Assembly (NCBI GenBank): GCA_002731825.1
Contig: PCCS01000063.1
Location: 1 to 34,926, forward strand
Direction of reading: 5' to 3'
DNA: 34,926 bases
Source: Myxococcales bacterium
Lineage (GTDB): Bacteria > Myxococcota_A > Bradymonadia > UBA7976 > UBA1532
Of the stretch, positions 25,101 to 33,832 are shown piece after piece. The stretch's first letter is position 1; every line of letters begins with the position of its first letter. A program made the translations under genes and the position numbers. The notes beneath the pieces were generated by a model. That model did not search any database and was not told the origin of the DNA. It saw only the letters and a list, made by a program, of their open reading frames with translations.

Positions 25101-25749
25101 CGGGGCATGCCGTTCGTTTGTCAGTAATATTGGTCATTCGAACTGTGATTCGAATGTACCGCGTGTCGGGCTTCAGTCCGTAAGTCACATCATAACCCAC
25201 GGTCGGCGCGCCCTTAAGACCCGTGGCATTAAGCGCGTCCAATTCATACTCAGGTAGCTCATGGGAATTGAGAATCGCTTGGTTCAGCGCTTTCGTGAGA
25301 GAGAAGAAATCACCGCCGGACCCAAAGAGGCGAACTTGAGCCTCGCCGCCATCAGAGCCATCGTTGACGATCTCGACCCGCTCTGGAACAAGGGCTTGTA
25401 AGAATGCGATGGGAAATAATTCTCCAAATTGGTCAAAACCTCGCCCTCCCGATGAATCGCCTTCATCAGCAGCGCGTACGCGGTCGATATCGATGAGACT
25501 CCCGCCGTGGACGCCAAAGCCTCGGGAAAAACCTTTGTCTTGGACGATGGCACGAATGTACTTGTTCTGAAGGATGAAATCACCGACCTCTCCGAGAGCA
25601 GACGGGCCGCCAATCAATTCTGTTCGGGTCGAAATGCGCTTAGCTGTGGCGTTGGTGTCGACCGTCTCACAGCCCCATGCAAACAGGCTGACAAGAGCAA
25701 AACCAAGTCGAAGGCAGGTCATCTGTGAACGGAAGGTGCGTTTAGTCAT
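22117..25749 (-). CDS. Large lipoprotein with PHP-type metallohydrolase domain
   Basis: This 1210-residue protein has a lipoprotein signal (GFALVSLFAWGC, Cys near residue 27). Residues about 45-480 form a beta-rich region interrupted by two Cys-rich inserts of similar design (CPDGWTCDSSTGVCDRD with CGDTTCDESQHC, and CPGGWTCNFESQACERP with CGESTCKTTEQC). A carboxypeptidase-regulatory-like beta-sandwich (GRVTDGFTASPVAGASVLIY) follows near residue 490. A PHP domain begins near residue 695: ADFHLHANPS (HxH), STDHN near 725, QINHPRD later, and GTSDSHDADD near residue 945. PHP proteins use two or three metal ions to hydrolyse phosphoesters. It is probably exposed at the envelope; the substrate is unknown. 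The next gene upstream (porin) ends 10 bases before it, and a small secreted protein follows. Confidence 0.85.
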   Translation of the reverse strand: MTKRTFRSQMTCLRLGFALVSLFAWGCETVDTNATAKRISTRTELIGGPSALGEVGDFILQNKYIRAIVQDKGFSRGFGVHGGSLIDIDRVRAADEGDSSGGRGFDQFGELFPIAFLQALVPERVEIVNDGSDGGEAQVRLFGSGGDFFSLTKALNQAILNSHELPEYELDALNATGLKGAPTVGYDVTYGLKPDTRYIRITVRMTNITDKRTACPDGWTCDSSTGVCDRDAGVSCGDTTCDESQHCVDGACTALPFCPQVLDIPSSAGELALNALGVEPSQFQAPLGMVTLFGAGNDVFAPGVGYGVRFALDDAYIAGADLPFPALPGLLTRGLVSTSRNGISYGLFSDPKSTTPNFVQNRTSCPGGWTCNFESQACERPEGEECGESTCKTTEQCKNDQCVDIPPCENLYERAYGRPVGPDSMLVPFLASAFTGVFYAQTPDRFEAGASIEYTTLFVVGDGDAASVMDVAYALQEKEVGLLTGRVTDGFTASPVAGASVLIYGAEDGPVNQFFTDETGRFKGSLPPGQYRARVQQTPLLSDPVPFELVAGESEFLLLAAPTPGRVAVTVRDKTGRLLPAKVTVVGITDADKAMLHPRQYLFDVHAGEHWRTTDLVPDDPETPETRQFIEASEYTDNGRVVIDLPPNRDWYLYMSRGIEYSVERVKVNVDVGQTKQVAIVLNREVETPGYIGADFHLHANPSLDSNLSLPDRVRSVVGEGVEVLVSTDHNFVTDYQPTITDLGLQNWANSMVGLELTTLESGHFNGYPLIRDVGATTKGAFEWSLQPPDTIFDTIRGMGELGPDQTIVQINHPRDTILGYFEQYGVDPLTGGLPEPPDCTLPLTDPTGCIIPPNGSAFRTAEGLSTFSYNFNAIEVLNASVAGRIHHARMPASLDGLADVPDELRNNPPEVGAILCDGDSIAHAGTADDWFNMLNLGHRYIGTGTSDSHDADDHPGAGRTFVYIGTDDPGEANSRTVIEGLQSRRAIMTTGPFLEMTINDEHMGSTVSSPGGEVTLKIKVQAASWVDVDEGIIWINGQEHSRFPIQLNEGRFRYVETIRLPKDSWVVAEVRGDKSMFPVYRPVDLPPVLIADAIASFADVLGFNEAALGDLQPKLIGQHKPVALTNPIWIDIDGDTDDDGAVFEAPGPRAGRCEGFQVVYEKHRYFPDEPIPSLIPQKPTVTTSFGLPRFKGDILDVRTVFEQFGRHAH

Positions 25750-25759
25750 CGATATCAGC

Positions 25760-26911
25760 CTAAAAAATGGCCTGGACCAAAAGGTCCAACCGGTCGTTAT
25801 CGATTGTCCGTCCGTCCTGCTCCGCCAACAGCGTATAGTTCATTTGCAGCTGAACAGGAATGTCTTTAAATCCATAGCTCAGAGCCGCGGTATGCAAGGT
25901 GACCGCATCGTTGTCTAGTACAGCTGTCGCCGCGGGATCCTCAGATTCAAATTCAGCCGTTGGGTCCAAGTAGGCATAGCGATAGGCCAGTATTAGACCC
26001 ATTGGGAGAGCTACACCGGCAGCTCCATGATACCCACGGGCGGTTATCGTCGGCTCATCAGGTACATCGATTGAGTCGGTGCTCTGTGACATGTATTGAC
26101 CCGATAAAAGAATCCGAACCGGGCCGATTGGGCGCTGGTACTTTAGGTCGACAACCCAACCAAACTCATCTTCACTCAATAGGTCTGGAGGGACACCGTT
26201 GGTCACCCGATTATGATACGCGCCACCGCCCAGTGTGAGGTATGGACCTTGATGGAGACTAACCCGGCCTATGTATGCGAGAGATTCATTGTCATTGAGG
26301 GGCCGATTTGCCCCGCTTCCGTTAGTCACACTCAATGCATATTCAATGCGCCATGCATCATCAAATTGATACCGTCCATAGGTCTGGATACCGGCTTGCC
26401 GTTGAAGGCTGAGACCGTTGGTATTAAACCCCTCGACGCCACGCACCCCCCGGCTTTCCACTGCTCGATCGATGAAGATCATATCGGCCGTCGATTGCAG
26501 TTCCTCGGCATCAAAGGGCGGCTTGAACTGTCCGACCAAAAGTCCAAAGCCCGCCTCGGTCTCATAGCCAATCCATGCGTCTCGTAGACCCACATCAACC
26601 TGGCCTACCGCCGTGTTATTGGCCTCCCGTCGATCCACCGCACCGTCGATCGAAATCCGTGCGAACATAGCCCGTTTTTTAATGTCAGCAACCAAACGAG
26701 CATTCTCCAAGCCGAAACCATCGTTTTCACCAACAAAGTCGGGCCCATCGGCCCCCTCTAGAATGCTGACGTAGCGCGCGCGGACAAAACCACTGATTTC
26801 AATGCTTGGCTTGTCTGCCTCGTCCTCGATCTGAGGTGCTGTCTCCTGGGCTGAAACAGACGTGGGCTGGAGTGCGAAGGCCAAGCAAATAGGGACGAGA
26901 TGACGACGCAT
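25760..26911 (-). CDS. Outer-membrane porin, OprP/OprO-like
   Basis: This 383-residue protein has a signal peptide (MRRHLVPICLAFALQPTSVSAQ) and AGGAG eight bases before the ATG at 26911, which is why the longer frame to 26953 is not used. The mature part starts with IEISGFVRARYVSI and has the pattern FARISIDGAVDRREANN, VDVGLRDAWIGYE and FGLLVGQFKPPFDAEEL, typical of phosphate-selective-porin-like barrels of 16 strands. It ends LLVQAIF with the terminal Phe needed for barrel insertion. Phosphate or polyphosphate selectivity is possible, and a phosphoesterase-type PHP protein is encoded in the same operon, but the ion was not shown by sequence. Confidence 0.85.
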   Translation of the reverse strand: MRRHLVPICLAFALQPTSVSAQETAPQIEDEADKPSIEISGFVRARYVSILEGADGPDFVGENDGFGLENARLVADIKKRAMFARISIDGAVDRREANNTAVGQVDVGLRDAWIGYETEAGFGLLVGQFKPPFDAEELQSTADMIFIDRAVESRGVRGVEGFNTNGLSLQRQAGIQTYGRYQFDDAWRIEYALSVTNGSGANRPLNDNESLAYIGRVSLHQGPYLTLGGGAYHNRVTNGVPPDLLSEDEFGWVVDLKYQRPIGPVRILLSGQYMSQSTDSIDVPDEPTITARGYHGAAGVALPMGLILAYRYAYLDPTAEFESEDPAATAVLDNDAVTLHTAALSYGFKDIPVQLQMNYTLLAEQDGRTIDNDRLDLLVQAIF

Positions 26912-27019
26912 AAACGAAACTCCTTTTGGCCTATCTGCCGTGATGCGGCACAATGCACAATTTGGACTAAAAACACCAGTGTTTAACGGGTTGAGCTGCG
27001 GCAGCGCCCCATAGCTAAA

Positions 27020-29044
27020 TCACTCATTACGCAAACAGCGTCCAAGTAATTCGCCCTGGCAGACAAGACCGTCTCCCACGCACCGGTCGACGAGACCTGA
27101 CCGGTCGCAGGTATCGCCTTCTATGCGCTGACCAGGGTCTACAAATTCACCCTCGAACGCCATTGAGACGAGATTCATGGCATCAACGACAAAGAGCTTG
27201 AGCGTTCGGCTTGCTCGCACACTGATGCGACCCGCGACATCGATCTGTCCATAGGCAATGAATCCATCGTCAGCTGAGTCGAGTACAGCCAATTCAACGG
27301 GCCAGTCTGCATCGTCATCGAGATAATGAATCGGTTGGTCATCCGCCGTATACAAGCGGAGGACAACTCGTGATGCATCTAAATCTTGGCCGGCGACATA
27401 AACACCGATCATGTTGGCCATCCGGTCGAAGACAACGCGCGCAGAGTCGATGACGGGAGCTCTCACCGGAGCGATGGTCAGATTATAGGGGCCAGACCAC
27501 CTAGGCACATTGGCTCGGCCTACGCTATCCACGAAAACATAGGTGGGTTGCTCTGCGGGTAAATCCACCCGCAGAGCAGCAATTGAATCCACATTGGGTC
27601 GATTCAAAATCGATCCATCAGCGCTGCAGGCCAATTCACCACTCCATTGGGTCTCATCGAAATTACAGAAGTCACGGACATACAAAACGGGGAAAGCCGG
27701 TTGTTCGAATGGGTCCACGGACACCTGATAGGTCCCTGCCTGAGGGACGGTTACTTCGAAGACTTGAGTTGCGGTGCCCCCGCCGCACGACCCGTCTCTC
27801 AAAGACATGGCCATCGAGTTGTCACCCGCCGCATTGACTTGGCCGAATGCATTGGACTCGAGTCGCCGGGTGCGCCAATCGGCTGGACACCCGCGTTGTT
27901 CATTTTCTGGGCTACAGCTGGACTCGAAACAAATGAGACCCGTATCGCACCGCCAAAGGCGCCCATCACAGAGCGCGCCTGGACCACCCGCATCAACTTG
28001 GTCGACCCCATTGACAGGTGTCCACGCAGAGACATTAGCCGAGCCATCGACGACGCGGACACGCCGTTCGACAGGCGGTTCTATCTCGTGGGCAAGGGGC
28101 ATTTGGTGAATGACGCCGAAATCTCTGTCTGCTGAACGTCGAACCGAAACCAACGTGCTAAACGAACGTACAGTTCGATTATCAGCGAAGACGGACTCAA
28201 GCTCGACGAGCACAACGGGGTCATCGGTAAATTGCCCCTCGATGGCCAGTGAAAGCGTCGAGCCATCGACATCGATTGCATCAACCCTGGTTACGGCCGG
28301 AGGCCCGCTGACGCGATAAGGCCGCACGCTCAAAAGATAGGCAGACTCAGCTAGACCATGATAACTGTCGACAATGACGAATACGCTCTCGCCCTCATTT
28401 AAGTCGACCCGTGCTTGACTGTGCCGCAGTCGATATCCATCTGATACATCGTTATTGCACGCTTGCTCAGACTCAAATTGATCACACGCCGTTCGAATAT
28501 AGACGACAGTATCGATATCGCTCCCCAAGGTATCAAAGAGCCATTCCCCTGCTCTGGGCGCAGTAAATCGATGCAGGGCATCCGCCCCAATAGTCCCTGG
28601 TGCAGAGCAGGACCCCCGGGATTGATTACCCCCCACACGACCGGAAAAAACATAATACTCCGCCTCATTATCGGCACGTAAATTCAAATCGATAAAGGGA
28701 TCATCGCCGCAGGTCGGTCGCGGCCGCATTGAACTGTCACCTGCGCTGGCGTCGACCACCGTTTGGTCGAGCATGGCCGCGTCTAAGGGACTCGCCGCGG
28801 CATCGGTTTCCGGCATGCCGTCCGGTGTAGACACGTCCATAAGACCGGTATCTAAGCGAGTGTGCATATCCCCGATGGCTTGACCCTGGTCAGTGGTCAT
28901 ATCGGTCTCAAACACACCTGAATCAAGAGCAACAAAGCTACTGTCGAGGGCGAGTTCTCTCTGCTCCGGTGCTGATTCACAACCACTGCTGGCCAGACAG
29001 ATCAAGGTCGCCCAAGCCGCCGCGTTCAATCCATGATGAGACAT
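27020..29044 (-). CDS. Cys-rich lipoprotein with two PPC-like domains
   Basis: This 674-residue protein has a lipoprotein signal (AAAWATLICLASSGC). A ~100-residue Asp/Ser/Thr-rich linker follows. Two similar domains come after: about 115-250 (YYVFSGRVGGNQSRGSC, AGEWLFDTLGSDIDTVVYIR, ESVFVIVDSYHG) and about 400-520 (MAMSLRDGSCGGGTATQVF, AGTYQVSVDPFEQPAFPVLY, PTYVFVDSVG). Both resemble bacterial pre-peptidase C-terminal (PPC) beta-sandwiches with extra Cys pairs. Each is followed by an Ig-like stretch, and short Cys modules (CDGRLWRCDTGLICFESSC; CVGDGLVCQGELLGRC) close the halves. This is a likely surface-exposed structural or binding protein. The start has GGAGGA about 10 bases upstream. Confidence 0.78.
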   Translation of the reverse strand: MSHHGLNAAAWATLICLASSGCESAPEQRELALDSSFVALDSGVFETDMTTDQGQAIGDMHTRLDTGLMDVSTPDGMPETDAAASPLDAAMLDQTVVDASAGDSSMRPRPTCGDDPFIDLNLRADNEAEYYVFSGRVGGNQSRGSCSAPGTIGADALHRFTAPRAGEWLFDTLGSDIDTVVYIRTACDQFESEQACNNDVSDGYRLRHSQARVDLNEGESVFVIVDSYHGLAESAYLLSVRPYRVSGPPAVTRVDAIDVDGSTLSLAIEGQFTDDPVVLVELESVFADNRTVRSFSTLVSVRRSADRDFGVIHQMPLAHEIEPPVERRVRVVDGSANVSAWTPVNGVDQVDAGGPGALCDGRLWRCDTGLICFESSCSPENEQRGCPADWRTRRLESNAFGQVNAAGDNSMAMSLRDGSCGGGTATQVFEVTVPQAGTYQVSVDPFEQPAFPVLYVRDFCNFDETQWSGELACSADGSILNRPNVDSIAALRVDLPAEQPTYVFVDSVGRANVPRWSGPYNLTIAPVRAPVIDSARVVFDRMANMIGVYVAGQDLDASRVVLRLYTADDQPIHYLDDDADWPVELAVLDSADDGFIAYGQIDVAGRISVRASRTLKLFVVDAMNLVSMAFEGEFVDPGQRIEGDTCDRSGLVDRCVGDGLVCQGELLGRCLRNE

Positions 29045-29151
29045 CCTGAGTATCCTCCCCTAGCCGACGTCAGAACACACCCAGACGCCCTTTAAAATAA
29101 CCGACCTCGAGATGCTTTTTTTTCGACGCAAAACAATGTCATATTGTGCGT

Positions 29152-31011
29152 ATGGGCCTTTCAAATCAATCTAAACCGGTCAAGGCGAGTCGTCAGCGAC
29201 CGCTGGTCTTTGTCATGAGCCTATTTGGTTTGCTGCTCGCTGGGCTCGTCATTCCCAAAGTCTTGGGTCATGTCCAACTTTTGGTGACCACTCTAATCAG
29301 CTCACTGAGCGCCCTTGCCATCGCCCTATTCGGCCTATTTAGCCGGGGGGATTCAAATACAGAAAAGAGCATCGTCTTTGTAAGAGACACCGCTCTGACA
29401 GTCCGAGCTCTCTCCTTGGGCATACTGAGCATTTATTGGGTGAATACCCAAAGCTTGAGTCGCGATGAGGTACTTCTTCTGCTACTCCAAATCCCATTTG
29501 CATACCTCGTTGCCATGGGAACACAATGGCGCCAGCGAGAGGACTACCGTCTCGATTTAATGCCACTGCTGACCGTTCTCACACTCAATCTTTTCGTATG
29601 CCTGACGGATATCTGGTGGTCACTCCAGTTGCTGACTCTGGCCGTCGCCGTCCTTGGGCAAACCGCCGTAGGGCGTACGATAGACGGCAGTCATGCGCGA
29701 TATAACGTCCTTGGACTGGTTCTGGCAGGCCTGTCAGGCATTCTCATTCTCTCTGTGGGGATGGATGCTATCAGGGAGAGTACATTCGCTCGGTCCAGCC
29801 AGCCAAACGACTTCGTGTTAGAGTCCATATTCGCGGTGGGATTGCTCACCTATCGCATCAGGCCCGTTTTGCTGACGGCCATCGGCGCTCTGAGCAGCAT
29901 ACTATTGGTTGAGTTGACTTGGCGTCTGCTGTCTGGCGGAGGCATCTTTTTAGATGCGCCCGTTCCACTGCCTGTGTGGCTGGGCATCTTTATTCTGTTG
30001 CCCGATGAGCGCAGTGGACCCAAGACACGCGCGGGCGAAATCAAATACGGCCTGTTATTCGGCCTTTTGGTGACCTGCATATACGCAGCCTTGTGGTCAT
30101 ATGGAGATCTCCCATGGGGTCAACAGCTCACCTATTTCGCTTGTTTTCTCACCGTCCCGTTCCTGGGCCTGCTCGTGTCCATACTCGACAAGGCTGCTGA
30201 CGAGAAACGGGCCAGTAAAACCCAAAGCTATGAGCAAACACCCAAGATGGCCGTCCTGAGTTTCCTTGTCTTAGCCGGATTGTTCTCTGTGCTCAGGGGT
30301 CCACTCAACCCGGACCCGACAGCTCATTTACTCAGCCTTAAAACGGCGTGCGAATCAAAGACAAGGGCCTGCGGACAGTTTGTGGCGAAATGGAACCAAG
30401 TGTGTCGGGATTCAAGCGCGCTGAGTGCCCAAGAGCACTGTACTCAGAGTGCGCCGATGGTCCACCGTTCAGGATGCGACTATGGCTTACAAGAAGAATG
30501 CGCTGCACTGGGTTTTAGTATGCTGGCCAGTACCGAAATAAAGACCAGACAACGGGGCGATGACCTGATCTTGACCGCATGTAAATCGGGACTGATATCA
30601 GCGTGCAATATGCGCGCTGCCGGCTTACTCGAAAGAAATCCCGGAGCAGTCGACCTGCGTCGACAACTGAGTCGAATTGCCTGTGACCGAGGGAATCGAG
30701 AGGGCTGTGAGCGGCTCGGTATGGTGATGTATCAGACCGCAAAGACGCCCACCCAATACAAACAAGCCTCGGAAAAGCTCTATTTTGCTTGCCAGGCGCA
30801 ACGCTCACTCGCGTGTTACACTCTGGCGGACATGCTGCTCATTGGCCAATTTGGAAAAACAAGTCCATCACGAGCGCGGATCTTATTCGACAGCGCCTGT
30901 CGGCGAGGGTACGCGAAAGCGTGCACACGATTGCGACAACTCGATAAAGCTGGACCATCGGCTACACCGAACAAGGCGCGGGTCAGACCGTCGGGACCAG
31001 GTCCACAATGA
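29152..31011 (+). CDS. Polytopic membrane protein with Sel1-like repeat tail
   Basis: This protein has about 620 residues. Residues about 20-380 contain some ten hydrophobic segments (FVMSLFGLLLAGLVIP, LLVTTLISSLSALAIALFGL, WLGIFILLP, FLGLLVSILDKAA, MAVLSFLVLAGLFSVL). The C-terminal ~220 residues hold Sel1/Hcp-like helical repeats with regularly spaced Cys pairs (CKSGLISACNMRAAGLL, CDRGNREGCERLGMVMY, CQAQRSLACYTLADMLL, CRRGYAKACTRLRQLD). Such repeats mediate protein binding, and disulfides suggest a periplasmic location. The ATG at 29152 and GTG at 29146 are both possible. Its TGA overlaps the ATG of the RecX gene (ATGA). The function is unknown. Confidence 0.78.
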   Translation: MGLSNQSKPVKASRQRPLVFVMSLFGLLLAGLVIPKVLGHVQLLVTTLISSLSALAIALFGLFSRGDSNTEKSIVFVRDTALTVRALSLGILSIYWVNTQSLSRDEVLLLLLQIPFAYLVAMGTQWRQREDYRLDLMPLLTVLTLNLFVCLTDIWWSLQLLTLAVAVLGQTAVGRTIDGSHARYNVLGLVLAGLSGILILSVGMDAIRESTFARSSQPNDFVLESIFAVGLLTYRIRPVLLTAIGALSSILLVELTWRLLSGGGIFLDAPVPLPVWLGIFILLPDERSGPKTRAGEIKYGLLFGLLVTCIYAALWSYGDLPWGQQLTYFACFLTVPFLGLLVSILDKAADEKRASKTQSYEQTPKMAVLSFLVLAGLFSVLRGPLNPDPTAHLLSLKTACESKTRACGQFVAKWNQVCRDSSALSAQEHCTQSAPMVHRSGCDYGLQEECAALGFSMLASTEIKTRQRGDDLILTACKSGLISACNMRAAGLLERNPGAVDLRRQLSRIACDRGNREGCERLGMVMYQTAKTPTQYKQASEKLYFACQAQRSLACYTLADMLLIGQFGKTSPSRARILFDSACRRGYAKACTRLRQLDKAGPSATPNKARVRPSGPGPQ

Positions 31012-31598
31012 CGCAGACCCCAAAGCCTCGAAAATGGAAACCTGTGACCTACCCAATGGTCGAACGCATGGCTGTGCGCTACCTCCAGAGATTCCCAGCC
31101 AGCCGCTCTCGGTACCGGACCATAATGCGCCAAAAGCTTAAGCGCTATGAACATCCGACTCCGCCCAATGAAACTGAGCTGGCCGAATGGGTTGAGGCCG
31201 CAGAGGCATTCTGTCTGAAGGCTGGATTATTGGATGACCATGCATTATCAAATGCCCTGGCCAGAAGCTATCACCGCCGTGGAAACAGCCTGAGAACAGT
31301 CAAAGCAAAGCTGCGACGAAAAGGCTTTGATGCTGAAACGATTCAAGCGGCCATCGAAGACTTCTTGATGCATTTTGAAGGTCGTCCAGACGACGCCGAT
31401 CTGATCGCGGCTCTCCGCTACCTGAGAAAGCGCCGATTCGGACCTTTTTACGGGCGTGAAATGGATTGGAAGCAGCGACGAAAACAAATGGCTGCCCTGG
31501 CCCGCAGACACCTGTCCTTTGATGTCTGCCAACGCGCTATGAGTATGGAGTTAGAGACGGCACAAACCGTTCTTTACGAAGCCGACTATAAAACGTAG
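31008..31598 (+). CDS. recX: RecX-family protein
   Basis: This 196-residue protein has the basic, all-helical pattern of RecX: MAVRYLQRFPASRSRYRTIM, then LKAGLLDDHALSNALARSYH with the family hallmark of a short helix ending near RRG, LRRKGFDAETIQAAIEDF, and a third repeat LSFDVCQRAM. RecX usually binds RecA filaments and limits strand exchange. RecX is normally beside recA; here it is coupled by ATGA overlap to an unrelated membrane/Sel1-like gene and no recA is in view. Identification is by pattern, so a RecX-like paralogue is possible. Confidence 0.72.
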   Translation: MTQTPKPRKWKPVTYPMVERMAVRYLQRFPASRSRYRTIMRQKLKRYEHPTPPNETELAEWVEAAEAFCLKAGLLDDHALSNALARSYHRRGNSLRTVKAKLRRKGFDAETIQAAIEDFLMHFEGRPDDADLIAALRYLRKRRFGPFYGREMDWKQRRKQMAALARRHLSFDVCQRAMSMELETAQTVLYEADYKT

Positions 31599-31599
31599 C

Positions 31600-32463
31600 A
31601 TGCCAGACAATGCATCCTCGGCAAGGCCTATTTTGTTTACGGTAACGGTTCGTATGCTCATTGCTCTCTGCTGTCTGTTCAGTGCAAACACGGCGTGGTG
31701 CACAGTACAGTGGCCATCGAATATCAGTGTGTCTGCACCAGACCGGCAAGGCTTAGAGCAACTGCGGAGTCAAACCGTCGGACAAAAGATGGACGTCCAT
31801 GGGCTCGTACTGGAGTCTCGTCCATGCGATGTTGTCAATCTGTCCAAAACCCATAAAGACGATTGTCACGTCCTATCCATTCGAGGCGTTGGTGGGCACT
31901 CGATGATCATCTATGCAAATACAAAAATGACGGACGATGCGCAGCCAAAACTCGGAACTCATATCGTACTCAAAGGCTGTCTTGGCTTGCATGTCCTTCG
32001 CTGGGGACTGGCGACCCGAAGTTTCTGCGATGCGGCGACAAAAACCACCCTTAGGACGCGAGCGGACGCAGCACAACTTGAGGGTGGGGACCAGACTGCA
32101 AGCGAGTCTCGACCGAGTGAGTGGACTCAGCTCGCTCGTAAACTCAAGTCAGCCAAGAGGAAGAACGAGGCCGTCGACCCAAAAACATTGTTGAATACAG
32201 AGCTTCGTGGAACAGGCATGGTGCTCACCAAAACAAAATGCGATTTATTGAGCCCGGTGAGACAACTCATCCCGGACTGCCTTCGATTAGAACTAAAGAG
32301 TGGACATTCCCGCCTGACCGTCTATCTGACTGCGCCCGCGGCAGGGGCAAAGAAAGCGCCAAAAATAGGGCGGCGCTTTCGCTTTCGAAAGTGCACTGTC
32401 TTGACGGTAGAGGATTGGTCGGTCTGGACCCAGCTGACCTGTGCGATATACAGGGCTGGCTAA
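31600..32463 (+). CDS. Secreted protein with a duplicated Cys-containing domain
   Basis: This 287-residue protein has a signal peptide (VRMLIALCCLFSANTAWC). Two similar halves follow: about residues 60-150 (VGQKMDVHGLVLESRPCDVV, DDCHVLSIRGVGGHSMIIYA, LGTHIVLKGCL) and about 195-285 (ELRGTGMVLTKTKCDLLSPV, LRLELKSGHSRLTVYLTAPA, IGRRFRFRKCTV). Each could fold as an OB-like barrel with two Cys pairs. It begins one base after the RecX stop, so it belongs to the same transcription unit. No known family was recognised. The weak terminator-like hairpin at 32473 follows. Confidence 0.7.
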   Translation: MPDNASSARPILFTVTVRMLIALCCLFSANTAWCTVQWPSNISVSAPDRQGLEQLRSQTVGQKMDVHGLVLESRPCDVVNLSKTHKDDCHVLSIRGVGGHSMIIYANTKMTDDAQPKLGTHIVLKGCLGLHVLRWGLATRSFCDAATKTTLRTRADAAQLEGGDQTASESRPSEWTQLARKLKSAKRKNEAVDPKTLLNTELRGTGMVLTKTKCDLLSPVRQLIPDCLRLELKSGHSRLTVYLTAPAAGAKKAPKIGRRFRFRKCTVLTVEDWSVWTQLTCAIYRAG

Positions 32464-32472
32464 ATCCTCGAT

Positions 32473-32492
32473 AACCCTGAAACCTGGGTTTT
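32473..32492 (+). terminator. Weak intrinsic terminator candidate
   Basis: AACCC pairs with GGGTT across an 8-base loop and is followed by TTAT, ten bases after the stop of the operon 29152-32463. The stem is short. Confidence 0.35.
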
Positions 32493-32591
32493 ATAGCTAA
32501 TAAAAGCACAGGGCCAGAAACCAAAAAGTAACATCGAATATCTTATGCACTGCACATGTTTAAGAAAGCATGTTAGCTAGGGAATCGTAAG

Positions 32592-33797
32592 GTGATATTG
32601 AGTGAGGGTTGTCGGGACTCCTTGCTCGGGTCCACCAACGCGATGCTTTGCCGTAACACAAACCGGGGAATGCAGGTGCTACAGCCACGCGCCAGGGAAA
32701 TTCTAACCAGTCTCGGTACCATCGTTTTGATCTGCATGATTTTCGGTGTCATCGCGGGCATCGCCATAGGTTTGATGGCTGGATACCCCCCGGGCGCGGG
32801 CGCTTTGCGCGGGCTTGTCACCGGCCTGTTTGCGGGGACAGCTATCGGGGGGTTAGAGACACTTTTCGATCGCGGCTCGCTGATGTGGCGTGTGCGTCGG
32901 GTGCCACTTCCGTTGGTGATTTTGATTCGGCTCGCGGTCTACACGACCAGCTTGGGGCTCGCCATTTTCCTGGGGCGCCAATGCACCTATCTGGCCTTTC
33001 AGATGTCGGGCAACGTCTATGCCCTCGATACAGACTTTGCCGGTTATTTCCTTCTCACTATGAGCCTTGGAACGCTTCTTTTAGTTGCCTATAAGGCAAC
33101 GCCGCTCATCGGAAAAGGCATCCTGTGGAGACTATTTGTGGGTGTCTATATGAAGCCACAAAAAGAAGAGCGGACCATCGTCTTTATGGACCTGATTGGA
33201 TCGACGCGCCTGACAGAAGAAATCGGTGACGCTGGTTTTATGCGTTTTCTCAATGATGCGATTTTTCAATTGACCCAACCCATCATTCAATACGGTGGTG
33301 AAATCTATCGCTACGTGGGTGATGAAATCATCATTACTTGGCCAGCAAAGAACGCAACGAAAGCTGTTCAATGTGTCTTTTCGATGATGGAGGCTTTGCG
33401 CGAACAGCGTCCCTATTTTGAGCAGCGCTACGGCGACACACCGCGATTTAGATACGGAATGCATGTTGGGCAAGTTATGGTCGGTGAGCTCGGCGACCTC
33501 CGCGTTGAGATCGCGATGCTGGGCGATGCCATTAACACAACCAAGCGAATAGAAGACGCATGCCGCCAATTCGATTTCAACGTCATGGCCTCATCGCGGT
33601 TGGTGCGTTTAGCGGAGATGCCAGAGTCTATTCACGCAGTTCCCGTCGAAGAGATTGCCGTTCGCGGTAAGGCAGATAAACTGCGATTGTGTGGCCTCGT
33701 CCATGCGACCCATAGGCTGGTCTCGAACCCCAGAATCATGCTGTCTGACTACGCGCCGTTTGGGGAAAAAGACACAATATCAACAGACTTAGGGTAA
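32592..33797 (+). CDS. Membrane-anchored class III adenylate/guanylate cyclase
   Basis: This protein has about 400 residues. The first ~185 contain four to five hydrophobic segments (LGTIVLICMIFGVIAGIAIG, LVILIRLAVYTTSLGLAIFL, FLLTMSLGTLLLVAY). The catalytic domain (about 195-370) has the first metal-binding Asp in VFMDLIGST, the second in YRYVGDEIIITW, the FRYGMHVGQVMVGELGD segment and GDAINTTKRIEDA with the Asn-Thr transition-state pair. These fit class III cyclases that make cAMP (or cGMP) from ATP (GTP). The purine-selecting residues cannot be assigned by eye. The start is unsure: GTG at 32592 or ATGs at 32643/32670 are possible. The gene is not linked to a CRP-like regulator in this window. 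Confidence 0.82.
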   Translation: MILSEGCRDSLLGSTNAMLCRNTNRGMQVLQPRAREILTSLGTIVLICMIFGVIAGIAIGLMAGYPPGAGALRGLVTGLFAGTAIGGLETLFDRGSLMWRVRRVPLPLVILIRLAVYTTSLGLAIFLGRQCTYLAFQMSGNVYALDTDFAGYFLLTMSLGTLLLVAYKATPLIGKGILWRLFVGVYMKPQKEERTIVFMDLIGSTRLTEEIGDAGFMRFLNDAIFQLTQPIIQYGGEIYRYVGDEIIITWPAKNATKAVQCVFSMMEALREQRPYFEQRYGDTPRFRYGMHVGQVMVGELGDLRVEIAMLGDAINTTKRIEDACRQFDFNVMASSRLVRLAEMPESIHAVPVEEIAVRGKADKLRLCGLVHATHRLVSNPRIMLSDYAPFGEKDTISTDLG

Positions 33798-33832
33798 GCG
33801 ATACGCCTCCTGTGAAGGATCGGCCAACGTAC

